The position numbers and the translations under genes were made by a program. From Terriglobus roseus DSM 18391 (GTDB lineage Bacteria > Acidobacteriota > Terriglobia > Terriglobales > Acidobacteriaceae), in the NCBI RefSeq assembly GCF_000265425.1, contig NC_018014.1:3534001-3598000 (forward strand): DNA of 64,000 nt. Direction: 5' to 3'. Below the pieces are notes generated by a model that saw only the letters and a list, made by a program, of their open reading frames with translations, had not been told where the DNA came from and searched no databases. This document shows positions 57,101 to 64,000 of the stretch, in pieces. The first letter of the stretch is position 1. Each line of letters starts with the position of its first letter.

Positions 57101-57373
57101 CAGAACGCTGCGACGACAGGAGCTGCTGTCGACGGCAACTCGTCACGCAACATGATGACCGGGCCTTTCTACAAGGATGTGGATCTGTCACTCATGCGCC
57201 AGTTCCCTCTCTTCCGCGAGAGCAGCCTGCAGATCCGCGCAGACGGCACGAATGCGCTGAACCTGACCAGCTACAACACGCCGGGTGTCACGGTTGGCGC
57301 GGCGGCGTTCGGCAGAATTACCGGCGCTGCAACCACGCGTATCCTGCAACTCGGTGCGAAACTCATCTTTTAA
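54101..57373 (+). CDS. Oar-like TonB-dependent receptor next to gntR
   Basis: An outer-membrane receptor of 1090 residues. The ATG at 54101 has GGAG upstream. A signal peptide ends NVAFGQ. The CnaB-like domain (VVTDASGAAVANASVVLLD) is followed by the plug region (GVINVVTRSGTNAFHGSIFEF) and a barrel ending GAKLIF. Its promoter overlaps a dyad also found before the GlcNAc operon, so it probably imports GlcNAc-containing oligosaccharides such as chitin or peptidoglycan fragments (inference). The next gene follows after 9 nt. Confidence 0.91.
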   Translation: MRTRTLLPLAAVAVLANVAFGQVTNTSAVGVVTDASGAAVANASVVLLDVDRNQTYTATANEQGEFRINLLPSGRYQLTITAAGFKTQVQKDITLFAGVASTLDTKLQMGAASEQVDVIAGAATVNTASAEIGTTIERRQITELPLVDRNPYTLLDITPGVQSNANSIVLGFPEQRTKINGGVDAGTGSVNYYLDGATNMTALRNTGNIVPNPDATQEFRVQTSGYGADQGRFSSGVINVVTRSGTNAFHGSIFEFFRNDALKARDWGSSALPKAPLNRNQFGAAVGGPVRKDKTFFFGSYAGLRQTSSTFLTGAGVPTAAERNGDFSADPIAQRPIDPVTGTFFTCNGVSGVICANRQDAVARRVIDQYIPQANVGTNQWKGYFPTQYTTDEFLAKIDQTLSDRNKVMVEYFNTSGNTSQQSGSPNLPWSTINYQWRQQNAIISVTSVATPNIVNQVWLAYTRNLAGRLNTPATSLGDLGSTYTIQGPKALPAIAVTGFFSLAEGIAGPKAGTNFYSVRDLITFTHAKHSLRMGGEFALDKDIQIATQPNYGTFTFNATITAGSTVAPGTAGPAVKYAGNALASFIIGTPASVVQASPTYGYTNSFNTAFFVQDDYRATRQLTLNMGVRWDIQTPPTDPQNKNTTYVPGARSVVYPNAPVGQLFPGDPGVTRGIVAVKYGHVSPRFGFAFDPSGHGTTSIRGSFGMYFGSVSGNEWNIPQNYQPFALSYSYPNAGVITGATLANPYRINTTGNIANPFPFTFGFVTGAAASGIGQNFKWPYTYQTNVSIQQQVTKSLGIQVAYVGSLGKHLPFGPDVNAPRPNATASTTAANVLSRRPNPIYGPVNLIDSTQSAYYDSLQIEVRQRLGSSLSVNGYYTWSKTIDTVDLGSTTSFSGAQNNYNLTAERGRASDDFRHMASVAIVWKPTVYRGDRGLLRAVLNQWQISTITKLHSGTPYTILNGLDANLDGSSTNDRAQLVGDFHLANRSVSQWFNTTAFQQNAATTGAAVDGNSSRNMMTGPFYKDVDLSLMRQFPLFRESSLQIRADGTNALNLTSYNTPGVTVGAAAFGRITGAATTRILQLGAKLIF

Positions 57374-57382
57374 GGAGCTAGT

Positions 57383-58372
57383 GTGGAGACAGGTCGCAGA
57401 GTAAGACGCGCATGGTCTGCATGGGGTCTGGCCGCATTCATTGGGCTGGGCTCGGCAACAGGCCATGCGCAGCAATCCGCTGAACTTCGCTTTGGGATTG
57501 TGGGCACAGACTCGACCCATGCCGTGGAGTTCACGCGCATCCTGAACGACGGCATGGCAAAGGACCATGTCCGTGGAGGACGTGTGACTGCGGCTTATCG
57601 GGGTGGCAGCGCGACGCTTTCCATCAGTCGTGACCGTATCGTCAAGATTTCAGACACGCTGATGCACACGTGGTCGATTCCTTTCGTCAACTCAATCAGC
57701 GACCTATGCGCAACGTCCGATGCACTTCTGCTCCTCAGCGTAGACGTCAGCCAACGCATGAAAGAAGTGGCGGAGGCGGCCCGATGTGGCAAGCCGATCT
57801 TCATCGACAAACCGCTTGCCGGTTCGCTTGAGGACGCCGTCGCTTTAAGCAAGCTGTTGGATGAGCGCCACATACCATGGTTCAGCAGTTCATCCCTTCG
57901 CTACGGCCATGAACAACATCTGCAGAACCTGATCGGCGCGGAGACATGGGGCCCGGGTAAGTTCATCGACGGCTTTCCATTGGATTTGACTTACTACGGG
58001 ATCCACTCCATCGAATCGATCTTCAGCCTGATGGGGCCGGGTGTGGTGGAGGTCGCGCAGTCGCGCACAGCGGACACGGACATTCTCCGGCTGACATGGG
58101 GTGATGGCCGGATCGGTACTGTCCGCCTGATCCATCCCGAATCGACCTACGGCGCCCTCTTGTTTCACAGTGGCGGCAAAGCTGAACTGCTGAACCTCTC
58201 CTCTGAATACGCGCCCTTGGTCGGACAGATTCTTGAGTTTGCGCGAACCGGGAAGTCCCCAATCCCTGAACACGAAACGTTGGAAATCTTTAAAGTCATG
58301 GCCGCCGCTCAAAAGAGCTTGGGTCGCGATGGCGCATCGATCCGAATCGAGAGTTCGTCCGCGAAGCACTAG
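57383..58372 (+). CDS. Exported Gfo/Idh/MocA-family oxidoreductase
   Basis: A 329-residue NAD(P)-binding protein. The GTG at 57383 has AAGGAG 5 nt upstream, 9 nt after the receptor stop, so the two are co-transcribed. An RRVRR-containing signal ends GHAQQ, then the Rossmann start reads LRFGIVGTDSTHAVEF (the usual GxGxxG is weak). FIDKPLAGS matches the family's EKP-type motif with Asp for Glu. A cofactor enzyme behind a signal peptide implies export with NAD(P) bound, perhaps by Tat. It may oxidise a sugar brought in by the receptor. Substrate unknown. Confidence 0.82.
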   Translation: METGRRVRRAWSAWGLAAFIGLGSATGHAQQSAELRFGIVGTDSTHAVEFTRILNDGMAKDHVRGGRVTAAYRGGSATLSISRDRIVKISDTLMHTWSIPFVNSISDLCATSDALLLLSVDVSQRMKEVAEAARCGKPIFIDKPLAGSLEDAVALSKLLDERHIPWFSSSSLRYGHEQHLQNLIGAETWGPGKFIDGFPLDLTYYGIHSIESIFSLMGPGVVEVAQSRTADTDILRLTWGDGRIGTVRLIHPESTYGALLFHSGGKAELLNLSSEYAPLVGQILEFARTGKSPIPEHETLEIFKVMAAAQKSLGRDGASIRIESSSAKH

Positions 58373-58716
58373 CCTGCTTCGCACATTCTCCTCCCGTCGT
58401 AGCACATGGAATAGGTTCTGACCGAGTTCTGGTGAATCGGACGCGCGTCTCCCCCAGGCCTTGGAATTAGTCCTGGTTGGGTACGCGCAGCTGAGTCGAT
58501 CGTCATCTGCGATGTCCCAGATCGGGGAGGGAATTTCAATTTGGCAAAGCGGATGATCCGGGTCGCCTGGATGTTGCCTTGCTGATCCGTGGCCAACTTT
58601 GCTGATGATTGGATACACGGAAGCAATCTACGGCGAGAGCCTGCCGTCGTTCAAATTCTCTGTAGGGCAGAATAAACAGCGCTCGTTACACCCCAACTCA
58701 GCTGGCCGCATCATGT
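58373..58716. other. Intergenic stretch between convergent genes
   Basis: 344 bp with no gene I can support and no strong hairpin. Confidence 0.4.
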
Positions 58717-59397
58717 TCAATCACCTGCTCGGCCAAAGGAAGAGGGCGCGGCCCATAAAGCGAAGCCACCTTGAATCGCGTTGCTATTCGCGCCGCAGGA
58801 AGTGCCTTTTGGTAGTTTCTTCATCAGCTTCGCATTGCCGCCGCCGAGCAGCACAGAATCACAAACCGTAGCGGCACGTAAGAGAGCGACAATCTTCAAG
58901 ACGGATTTGCGCCACGCCTTCTTCCCACGCCGCTCCAGACCAGCAAGGCCGATGTACTGCTCGTAGGTGCGGCCTTTCTTATATGGGAGATGAGCGAGTT
59001 CGAGGGGAACGATGGTGCCGTCAAAGATGAGACAGGAGCCGAGACCTGTACCAATCCCAAGAAAGAGCATCCGACCACCGCGGTAGCCGCCAAGTGCCTG
59101 CATGGCAGCATCATTGATGAATCGGATCTTCTTGCCAGGGAAAGCTTGTGCGTACGAGAAGCCTACCCATCCGGCGGCAAGGTTGTGGGGTTCGGCCAAG
59201 GGCCCGTCCTTTGCGACCGGCCCTGGATAGCCAAAGGAGATCGCGTCGTACTCCCAACCTTCGGTGGCAGTGCGCACCTGATCGACCATATTCTGAGCAG
59301 TCATCCCGGGCCCGGAGACGATCTTGAGGGGAACGACATGGTCGCTTGAGGCAACCTTGACGTGAGTGCCACCGATATCAACAACTAAAATCTTCAT
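58717..59397 (-). CDS. ppgK: ROK-family polyphosphate glucokinase-like enzyme
   Basis: A 226-residue ROK kinase. The start is the ATG at 59397; the longer frame to 59520 adds a segment with no similarity to kinases. Motifs are the phosphate-binding ILVVDIGGTHVKV at the N-terminus, SFGYPGPVAKDGP, FINDAAMQALGG (catalytic Asp in ND) and LGIGTGLGSCLI. The size and the LELAHLPYKKGRTYEQYIG segment match strictly polyphosphate/ATP glucokinases rather than larger NagK/Mlc proteins. It could phosphorylate glucose; whether it also takes GlcNAc, for which no kinase is visible, is unknown. Confidence 0.85.
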   Translation of the reverse strand: MKILVVDIGGTHVKVASSDHVVPLKIVSGPGMTAQNMVDQVRTATEGWEYDAISFGYPGPVAKDGPLAEPHNLAAGWVGFSYAQAFPGKKIRFINDAAMQALGGYRGGRMLFLGIGTGLGSCLIFDGTIVPLELAHLPYKKGRTYEQYIGLAGLERRGKKAWRKSVLKIVALLRAATVCDSVLLGGGNAKLMKKLPKGTSCGANSNAIQGGFALWAAPSSFGRAGD

Positions 59398-59555
59398 CAA
59401 AAGTAGGATGCTCCCGAGTGACGCAGTGCAAGTCATTAAAGGCTTTGCAGACACCAGGTCTGACGCCGGCCCAGCGGCTTCTGACTTGCTTTTCAACTTC
59501 GCTGCCAGCCGAATATACACATGCGGCTCTTGCGAAAAATTTCAATCGAAATGAG

Positions 59556-59921
59556 ATGCCGATTATGCTCGAGCGGCCCTATCGGATGAATCCGCGCTTC
59601 CAAAGGAGACTCTGCCTTGCACTGATAGCGCTAGCGATAGGCGTCGGTGGCGTGTCTGGAACAGGGCGGGCAATTGCGCAGAATGTAAGGAGCGACGCAA
59701 CGCCGAAGGGCTTTGAGACGATCTCGATCCGACCGGTGCCAGAGGACAGCTTGGGAGTTCTATCGGCGCCCGGAGGAGTGGGATTTCGCGCAGAAGCTAT
59801 GCCGCTGTCGGTGCAGATGGCATTCGGCATGAACCCGAATCAGATGGTTATGCCCGAATGGACGCAGGGTACGAAGTTCGACATTGTCGCAAAACAGGCT
59901 ACGAAAGTCGTTTACGCCTGA
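59556..59921 (+). pseudogene. Truncated TIGR03435-type secreted protein
   Basis: A 121-residue product with a signal peptide (ending RAIAQ) and the start of the Acidobacteriota TIGR03435 family: FETISIRPVPEDS, FRAEAMPLSVQMAFGMNPNQM, PEWTQGTKFDIVAK. Family members run to about 250-330 residues; here the frame ends shortly after FDIVAK. The truncation lies 115 bp from a tRNA-Asn fragment, which suggests that recombination removed the rest. The start among ATGs at 59556, 59565 and 59586 is uncertain. Function of the family is unknown. Confidence 0.65.
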
Positions 59922-60035
59922 GGACATGAAGCCGCTTCTGCTAACAATACTGTCGAATCTCAAAAGCTACGTCATAGTTTGCGACATAGCGATCCGGCAG
60001 GATACTGATCCACTATGCGCAAACTATTGAACTAT

Positions 60036-60334
<299 letters not shown>

Positions 60335-60663
60335 CTGGTCCAACTTTTGACACGGGTTGGCTGACGCGGTGAACGCTTCTCTTCATGGCTTGGCGCCACG
60401 GGAGAGACTGGGACAACATGAAGATCTTTCTCTCGACTGCTTGCAGGTGCCAGAAACAGGATGCGATCGTTCCTCCCAGCCGCAGCAGGATAGCTACCCA
60501 AAGCTCTAGAGAGATCGCCGAGAAATTGAGCCGGGCCGAACATCAGAAGTGGGTTTCGTCGCATACGATGCGAGCCAATCCGCCTGATGAGGGGCAGATC
60601 TAGCGGGAGCCGAATCAGTTACTGCAGATTGAAAGGGCTGGGAAGATTCTCATCCGCACGACG

Positions 60664-61724
60664 CTAGGTGGCTTTGGTCTTCTGTCTTGATTTGGTGCTG
60701 GAGGCCGTGGCGAGCAGGCTGATGATGGCTCTGCCGATTGGCGATCCAAGGCCGGTGCAGGCGTCCCACCCTACTGCGGCTTTGAATGCTCCGTTGTTGC
60801 CTGTGGTGATATCGCGGAAGGCTTGCGACCCTTGGCTCCGTAGAGTTTTGGCTGCAGCAGGCCGGCGGCGGATTTGTTTTTGGCGTTGGCCAGCGCGATG
60901 AGTCCGGCCCAGAGTGGAGCGACGGCGCTGGTGCCTCCGATGACCATGGTCTGGCCATCGACAAGAATCTGATACCCGGTGGTTGGGTCTGCGTCTCCGC
61001 TCACGTCTGGCACGCCGCGGCCGCTCTTAGTGGCAGCGATGCCTGCCTGCCAACTCGGCTGGGCGAAGGCTGTGCTGATGCCGCCGCCGGTTGCGCCTTC
61101 GTTGCTAGCGCTTTCGTTCCACACTACTTCAGACGTGATGGTGTTGTTGGCAGCGACGAGCTTGGTGCCGCCGCACGCCAGTACGTTTGGGCTGCTTGCT
61201 GGAAAGTCGACGTGATTGGCACCATCGCCCACGCCGTCCGCGGAGCCGTTGTCACCAGCGGCTACAGTGACCGTAATGCCGAGCGCCGCGGCTGCCTTGC
61301 ACGCAGTGTCCAGCGCGCTGCGCGCCTGCGCGGTCCAGCTTGATTCTGGAGCACCCCAGCTGATGGAGATTACGGTGGGCTTGTTCTTGGTGTCGTGTGT
61401 CGCAGTCGTTATGGCGTCCACGAAACCCTGATCGGTGTTCGGCGCGAAGTAGACAGCAATCTTCGCGCGGGGCGCGACGGCGGCGGCAACTTCAATGTCC
61501 AGCATCACCTCTCCGTCGGCGCCGTCAGCGGTGCTGGGGCTGTTCTTACCACCATTAACCGGCACCGCGACAACCGTGGGCGCTGCTATGCCCAGCGACT
61601 TGTCCGCCGCCCGGTAGCCGCCGCCCAGTTCAATCAGCGCGATGGTCTGGCCTGCCGCGGATGCCAATCGAGAGGAGAATAGCGGTCCGCACGTCGGAGC
61701 ATGGAGCGTCAAGTCGCGCCGCAC
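60664..61724 (-). pseudogene. Sedolisin (S53) peptidase remnant, 5'-truncated and frameshifted
   Basis: Acid serine-carboxyl peptidase family S53. The catalytic domain is recognisable: [13 protein letters not shown], the Glu/Asp pair in DGEVMLDIE, oxyanion Asp in [11 protein letters not shown] and nucleophile Ser in GGTSAVAP. The pro-kumamolisin prodomain and signal peptide are missing at the 5' side. A frameshift at a G-run (plus-strand 60829-60831, apparent loss of one base) ends the frame at 60771. In the other frame the expected C-terminus [27 protein letters not shown] continues to a TAG at 60664. It is very unlikely to make an active protease. Confidence 0.8.
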
Positions 61725-62218
61725 TCGGCGTGAATACAGGTCAATTCTTTCGACTGCCGGTTATGGACGGAAATTGGAGGCTGGTCGCAATGGCCTGCCT
61801 TCGCGTCCACGGCGCACAATCTTCGCCCTCAGCCGCGGTAAGCAATTGCACTCGATTGCTCAAACCAACATGCACATAATGACTCAGGAATGGCGTCTGC
61901 GGCAGAGGCTTTGAACCAAGATCAGCGCGCACAGCTTGCTCGCGACCGGCATCAGTACCTCCCTGCAGAACGGCGGCAAGCTCGAGATCGTCAGCAGACT
62001 GCTGCCCATCCATCCGCTTGGACTACCGGGCTTGTGTGACCGGCGTCACGATCAGGTCGACATAGATGGAGTGAAAAGGATTGAGTTCCAGAGATGCAAC
62101 ACATTCCTTCAACGACTGTTGAGAGAATGTAACAGGTCCAGACGACTAGTTAAAACGCCTGCGAAGCTGATTAGGAGCTAATAGGCTGCTTGGCCCATCT
62201 TTTGTGATTTGATTAGTA
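61725..62218. other. Intergenic stretch without a recognisable gene
   Basis: 494 bp. Open frames exist on both strands but show no recognisable domain, ribosome site or prodomain sequence of the neighbouring S53 remnant. Confidence 0.35.
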
Positions 62219-62746
62219 CTAGTGCTTACCCCAGTGATCAGACTTCAGTTTTGCGAAGTTCTGCCAGTTTCTCCAGACCGGCGGAGATCCGAAACTTCCG
62301 GAGCCGGCGGGTTTACGGAATGCCGCGCTGACTTGCAAAAGCGTCTGAGCGGCTACGAAAGACGGCCAGTAGAACGGGTGACCGCTCATAGAGCCATGAT
62401 GTCGGAGGCTCGCGAACACCCCAAATAGCATCGTCAGGAACGCCACCCCCATTAGAACGTGCCACCAACTACTACTGGTGCGGCTGCGCCACTCGTCCAC
62501 TGCCTCAGATGACCAACGGCCATTCTGGACCGCATCACGAAGGCGCGAGGCAGCGAAGAACATCATGACCACGCCACCAAAGAACAGGACTGCTACGCAA
62601 GCGACCTCAGTCCAGAATGTCAGCTTTGACGCTGGCCGGGGTATTGAATAGATGAGAGCAAATCCAACCGCGCTGATAGCCCCACAAGAGAGCGTAAACG
62701 CCACGAGTCGGTCTAGCGAACGGTAAAGCGATTGTGGAATGTCCAA
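62219..62746 (-). CDS. Four-helix membrane protein, unknown function
   Basis: A 175-residue protein with about four predicted transmembrane segments (roughly residues 15-35, 42-66, 94-112, 121-140). The TTG at 62746 is chosen because GAGGAGG lies 6 nt upstream; the frame is open to a GTG at 62767 whose spacing is too short. It follows the LprI-like gene on the same strand by 48 nt. No family recognised. Confidence 0.65.
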   Translation of the reverse strand: MDIPQSLYRSLDRLVAFTLSCGAISAVGFALIYSIPRPASKLTFWTEVACVAVLFFGGVVMMFFAASRLRDAVQNGRWSSEAVDEWRSRTSSSWWHVLMGVAFLTMLFGVFASLRHHGSMSGHPFYWPSFVAAQTLLQVSAAFRKPAGSGSFGSPPVWRNWQNFAKLKSDHWGKH

Positions 62747-62794
62747 CAGACACCTCCTCGAAGCCACCCCTCAGGTCAGAGGCGCTTGACCAAC

Positions 62795-63366
62795 CTAGTG
62801 ATTTCCAAGAATGGAGTCGTAGATGGCGGCGAGTTCCTTCATGTGGGAACGCACCACCATTTGATCCGCCAAGGCGTTTGAGACTGGGGCCTCAGTACCC
62901 CCTTTGAACTGATCGTATGCTGCACTCTGGACAGTCTTTCGATAGACGTCCCAGTTTTCCTGAAGCCGGTCGAATTCTGCTGCTTGCTGTGCAGGGGTGA
63001 GCGCTTCACCAGTTGGACCAACCACCGGTGCCGGAGCATCAGCATCCGCGAGCGCCAGAAGCGCGCGTAGGTTTCTGGTCATGGCCTCGTAGTTCGCGGT
63101 CGTAATCTGCGCCTCCTTTCCAAGGCAGGTCACAGCATCAAGAGTCGAACTGGCATCTTTGCAGTCGCCCGCCTTCTCGCGGGCCATCTCCACGATAAAC
63201 GCTGCTTTTGCCGCAGAACTCAGCCTTGTGCGAGCGGCAAGGTATGACTCCCTTTGCAGGCGCTAGGGGATCGTGAGCTTGCACCACGCGGAGATTGAGC
63301 CTGGAGACCTGGAATTAATGGAACGAGCATGACTGAAAACAGTAATCCGAGAAGAGGTCTTAGCAC
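62795..63366 (-). pseudogene. Secreted LprI/DUF1311-like protein with a frameshift
   Basis: A GTG at 63366 with GGAGGG 6 nt upstream starts a signal peptide (LRPLLGLLFSVMLVPLIPGLQAQ). The same frame ends near 63220, while coding continues one frame over as RESYLAARTRLSSAAKAAF, then CKDASSTLDAVTCLGKEAQI, WDVYRKTVQSAAYDQFKGGT, resembling the small Cys-containing LprI/DUF1311 type. The 572-nt span is not a multiple of three, so one indel lies between about 63255 and 63310. If the indel is a sequence error, this is an intact ~190-residue secreted protein. Confidence 0.55.
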
Positions 63367-64000
63367 CGTACTCCCTCCGACCTCCATGAACGTATCTGGG
63401 TGCAGAAAACCTGTCGAGGTCCTTACTGGCCCAAGCACGTCGGGCGGCCAGTGGAAGAGATCACTCACGACTACTACGGTCAGCAAACAATGACGGGATG
63501 AGAACTCCCCGGGCTACCGGCTCGCATCGAAAGTGCCGCCATTGAAGTCGTTAGGGCGCGATCGCGTTGAAAATCTGGCGGGGCTGACTGAACGCCACCA
63601 CCCGCCAACTTCCTCACGATTAAACGTCTGTTGTACTTGCGCTGTTCCGTAACTATAAGCCGCGCATCATGGGAAAACGAATTCTGATGGTGCTCATTTT
63701 GCGCCAGCTTTGATTTACGTAACCTTCAATCTATCCGCGGCTTCATCAATGAACTCTCCCTCTGGCGCCTCATCTTGGGCTCGGTAAGGTGATGAAGTGT
63801 ACGTCGCGAGCCCCATAGTGTTTTCTGTGAAGGCTTGATAGAGGTCAGCCAAAGGCAGGTAAATCGTATATCAACAAGCAGCTGTCCTTTATGCGATCGC
63901 CCCTCTCATCATGTCCTGTTCTCCTAAGAGCAAACAATCCTGTCATGGCCCACCAAACTATCTATCGTGCGAACCCTGAAATTCAGGCAGGTTCGAACAT
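63367..64000. other. Right end of window without a supported gene
   Basis: 634 bp in which I find no gene. An ATG at 63945 opens a frame (MAHQTIYRANPEIQ) that runs off the window end, without a ribosome site; it might be the start of a gene outside the window. Confidence 0.35.

Noticed and set aside
63669..63710. ATG with MGKRILMVLI resembling a response-regulator start
   Set aside because: The frame stops after 14 codons.
63945..64000. Start of a gene running off the right end (MAHQTIYRANPEIQ)
   Set aside because: Too short to judge and no ribosome-binding site upstream.

Overview
The window looks like a chromosomal stretch of an Acidobacteriota bacterium (Terriglobia/Acidobacteriaceae type: Terriglobus, Granulicella, Edaphobacter and relatives). 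The basis is family content: five very large Oar-like TonB-dependent receptors with an N-terminal carboxypeptidase-regulatory-like domain, a winged-helix/TPR membrane regulator, an IPT/PD40 lipoprotein, a TIGR03435-type fragment and a VWFA-type tail fragment, in moderately GC-rich DNA with many GTG and TTG starts. This assignment is inference from families, not from a marker gene.

Layout. (1) 0.1-11 kb, minus strand: LacI regulator > receptor > GH95 alpha-L-fucosidase > second receptor, with a promoter and LacI-like dyad between regulator and receptor. (2) 11-18 kb: exported Gfo/Idh/MocA oxidoreductase, AraC regulator with a divergent SDR, a DUF2254 membrane protein broken by one in-frame stop, and a small plus-strand operon whose first gene encodes an exported peptide with three identical 10-residue repeats, followed by two membrane proteins. 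(3) 18-26 kb: exported di-heme protein with a small secreted protein, a ToxR/CadC-like winged-helix TPR regulator and an IPT/beta-propeller lipoprotein. The di-heme and lipoprotein genes share 22-bp-spaced CTTAG repeats upstream. (4) 26.6-43 kb: glycan locus around a divergent IclR-HTH/PBP1 fusion regulator. To the left lie receptor > L-fucose/L-arabinose isomerase-like enzyme > GH39-like hydrolase. To the right lie sialate O-acetylesterase, BBE-type FAD oxidase, GH29 alpha-L-fucosidase, Tat-exported SelA/DgaE-like PLP enzyme, lactonase-like propeller and a mutarotase-like protein. (5) 43-58 kb: another receptor, then a GlcNAc operon (SSS transporter, nagB, nagA, GH20 hexosaminidase), a GntR regulator with a histone-H1-like tail, a divergent receptor and an exported oxidoreductase. 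A shared dyad lies before the transporter and the receptor. (6) 58.7-64 kb: ROK glucokinase, then a decayed zone with truncated or frameshifted genes and the 3' half of a tRNA-Asn gene, a likely boundary of an integrated element extending to the right.

Together the enzymes suggest a system for importing and dismantling fucosylated, acetylated, GlcNAc-containing glycans. Receptors bring oligosaccharides into the periplasm, Sec- and Tat-exported hydrolases trim fucose, acetyl and hexosamine groups, and inner-membrane transport and NagA/NagB feed central metabolism. No SusD-type lipoprotein, GlcNAc kinase or fucose kinase is visible.
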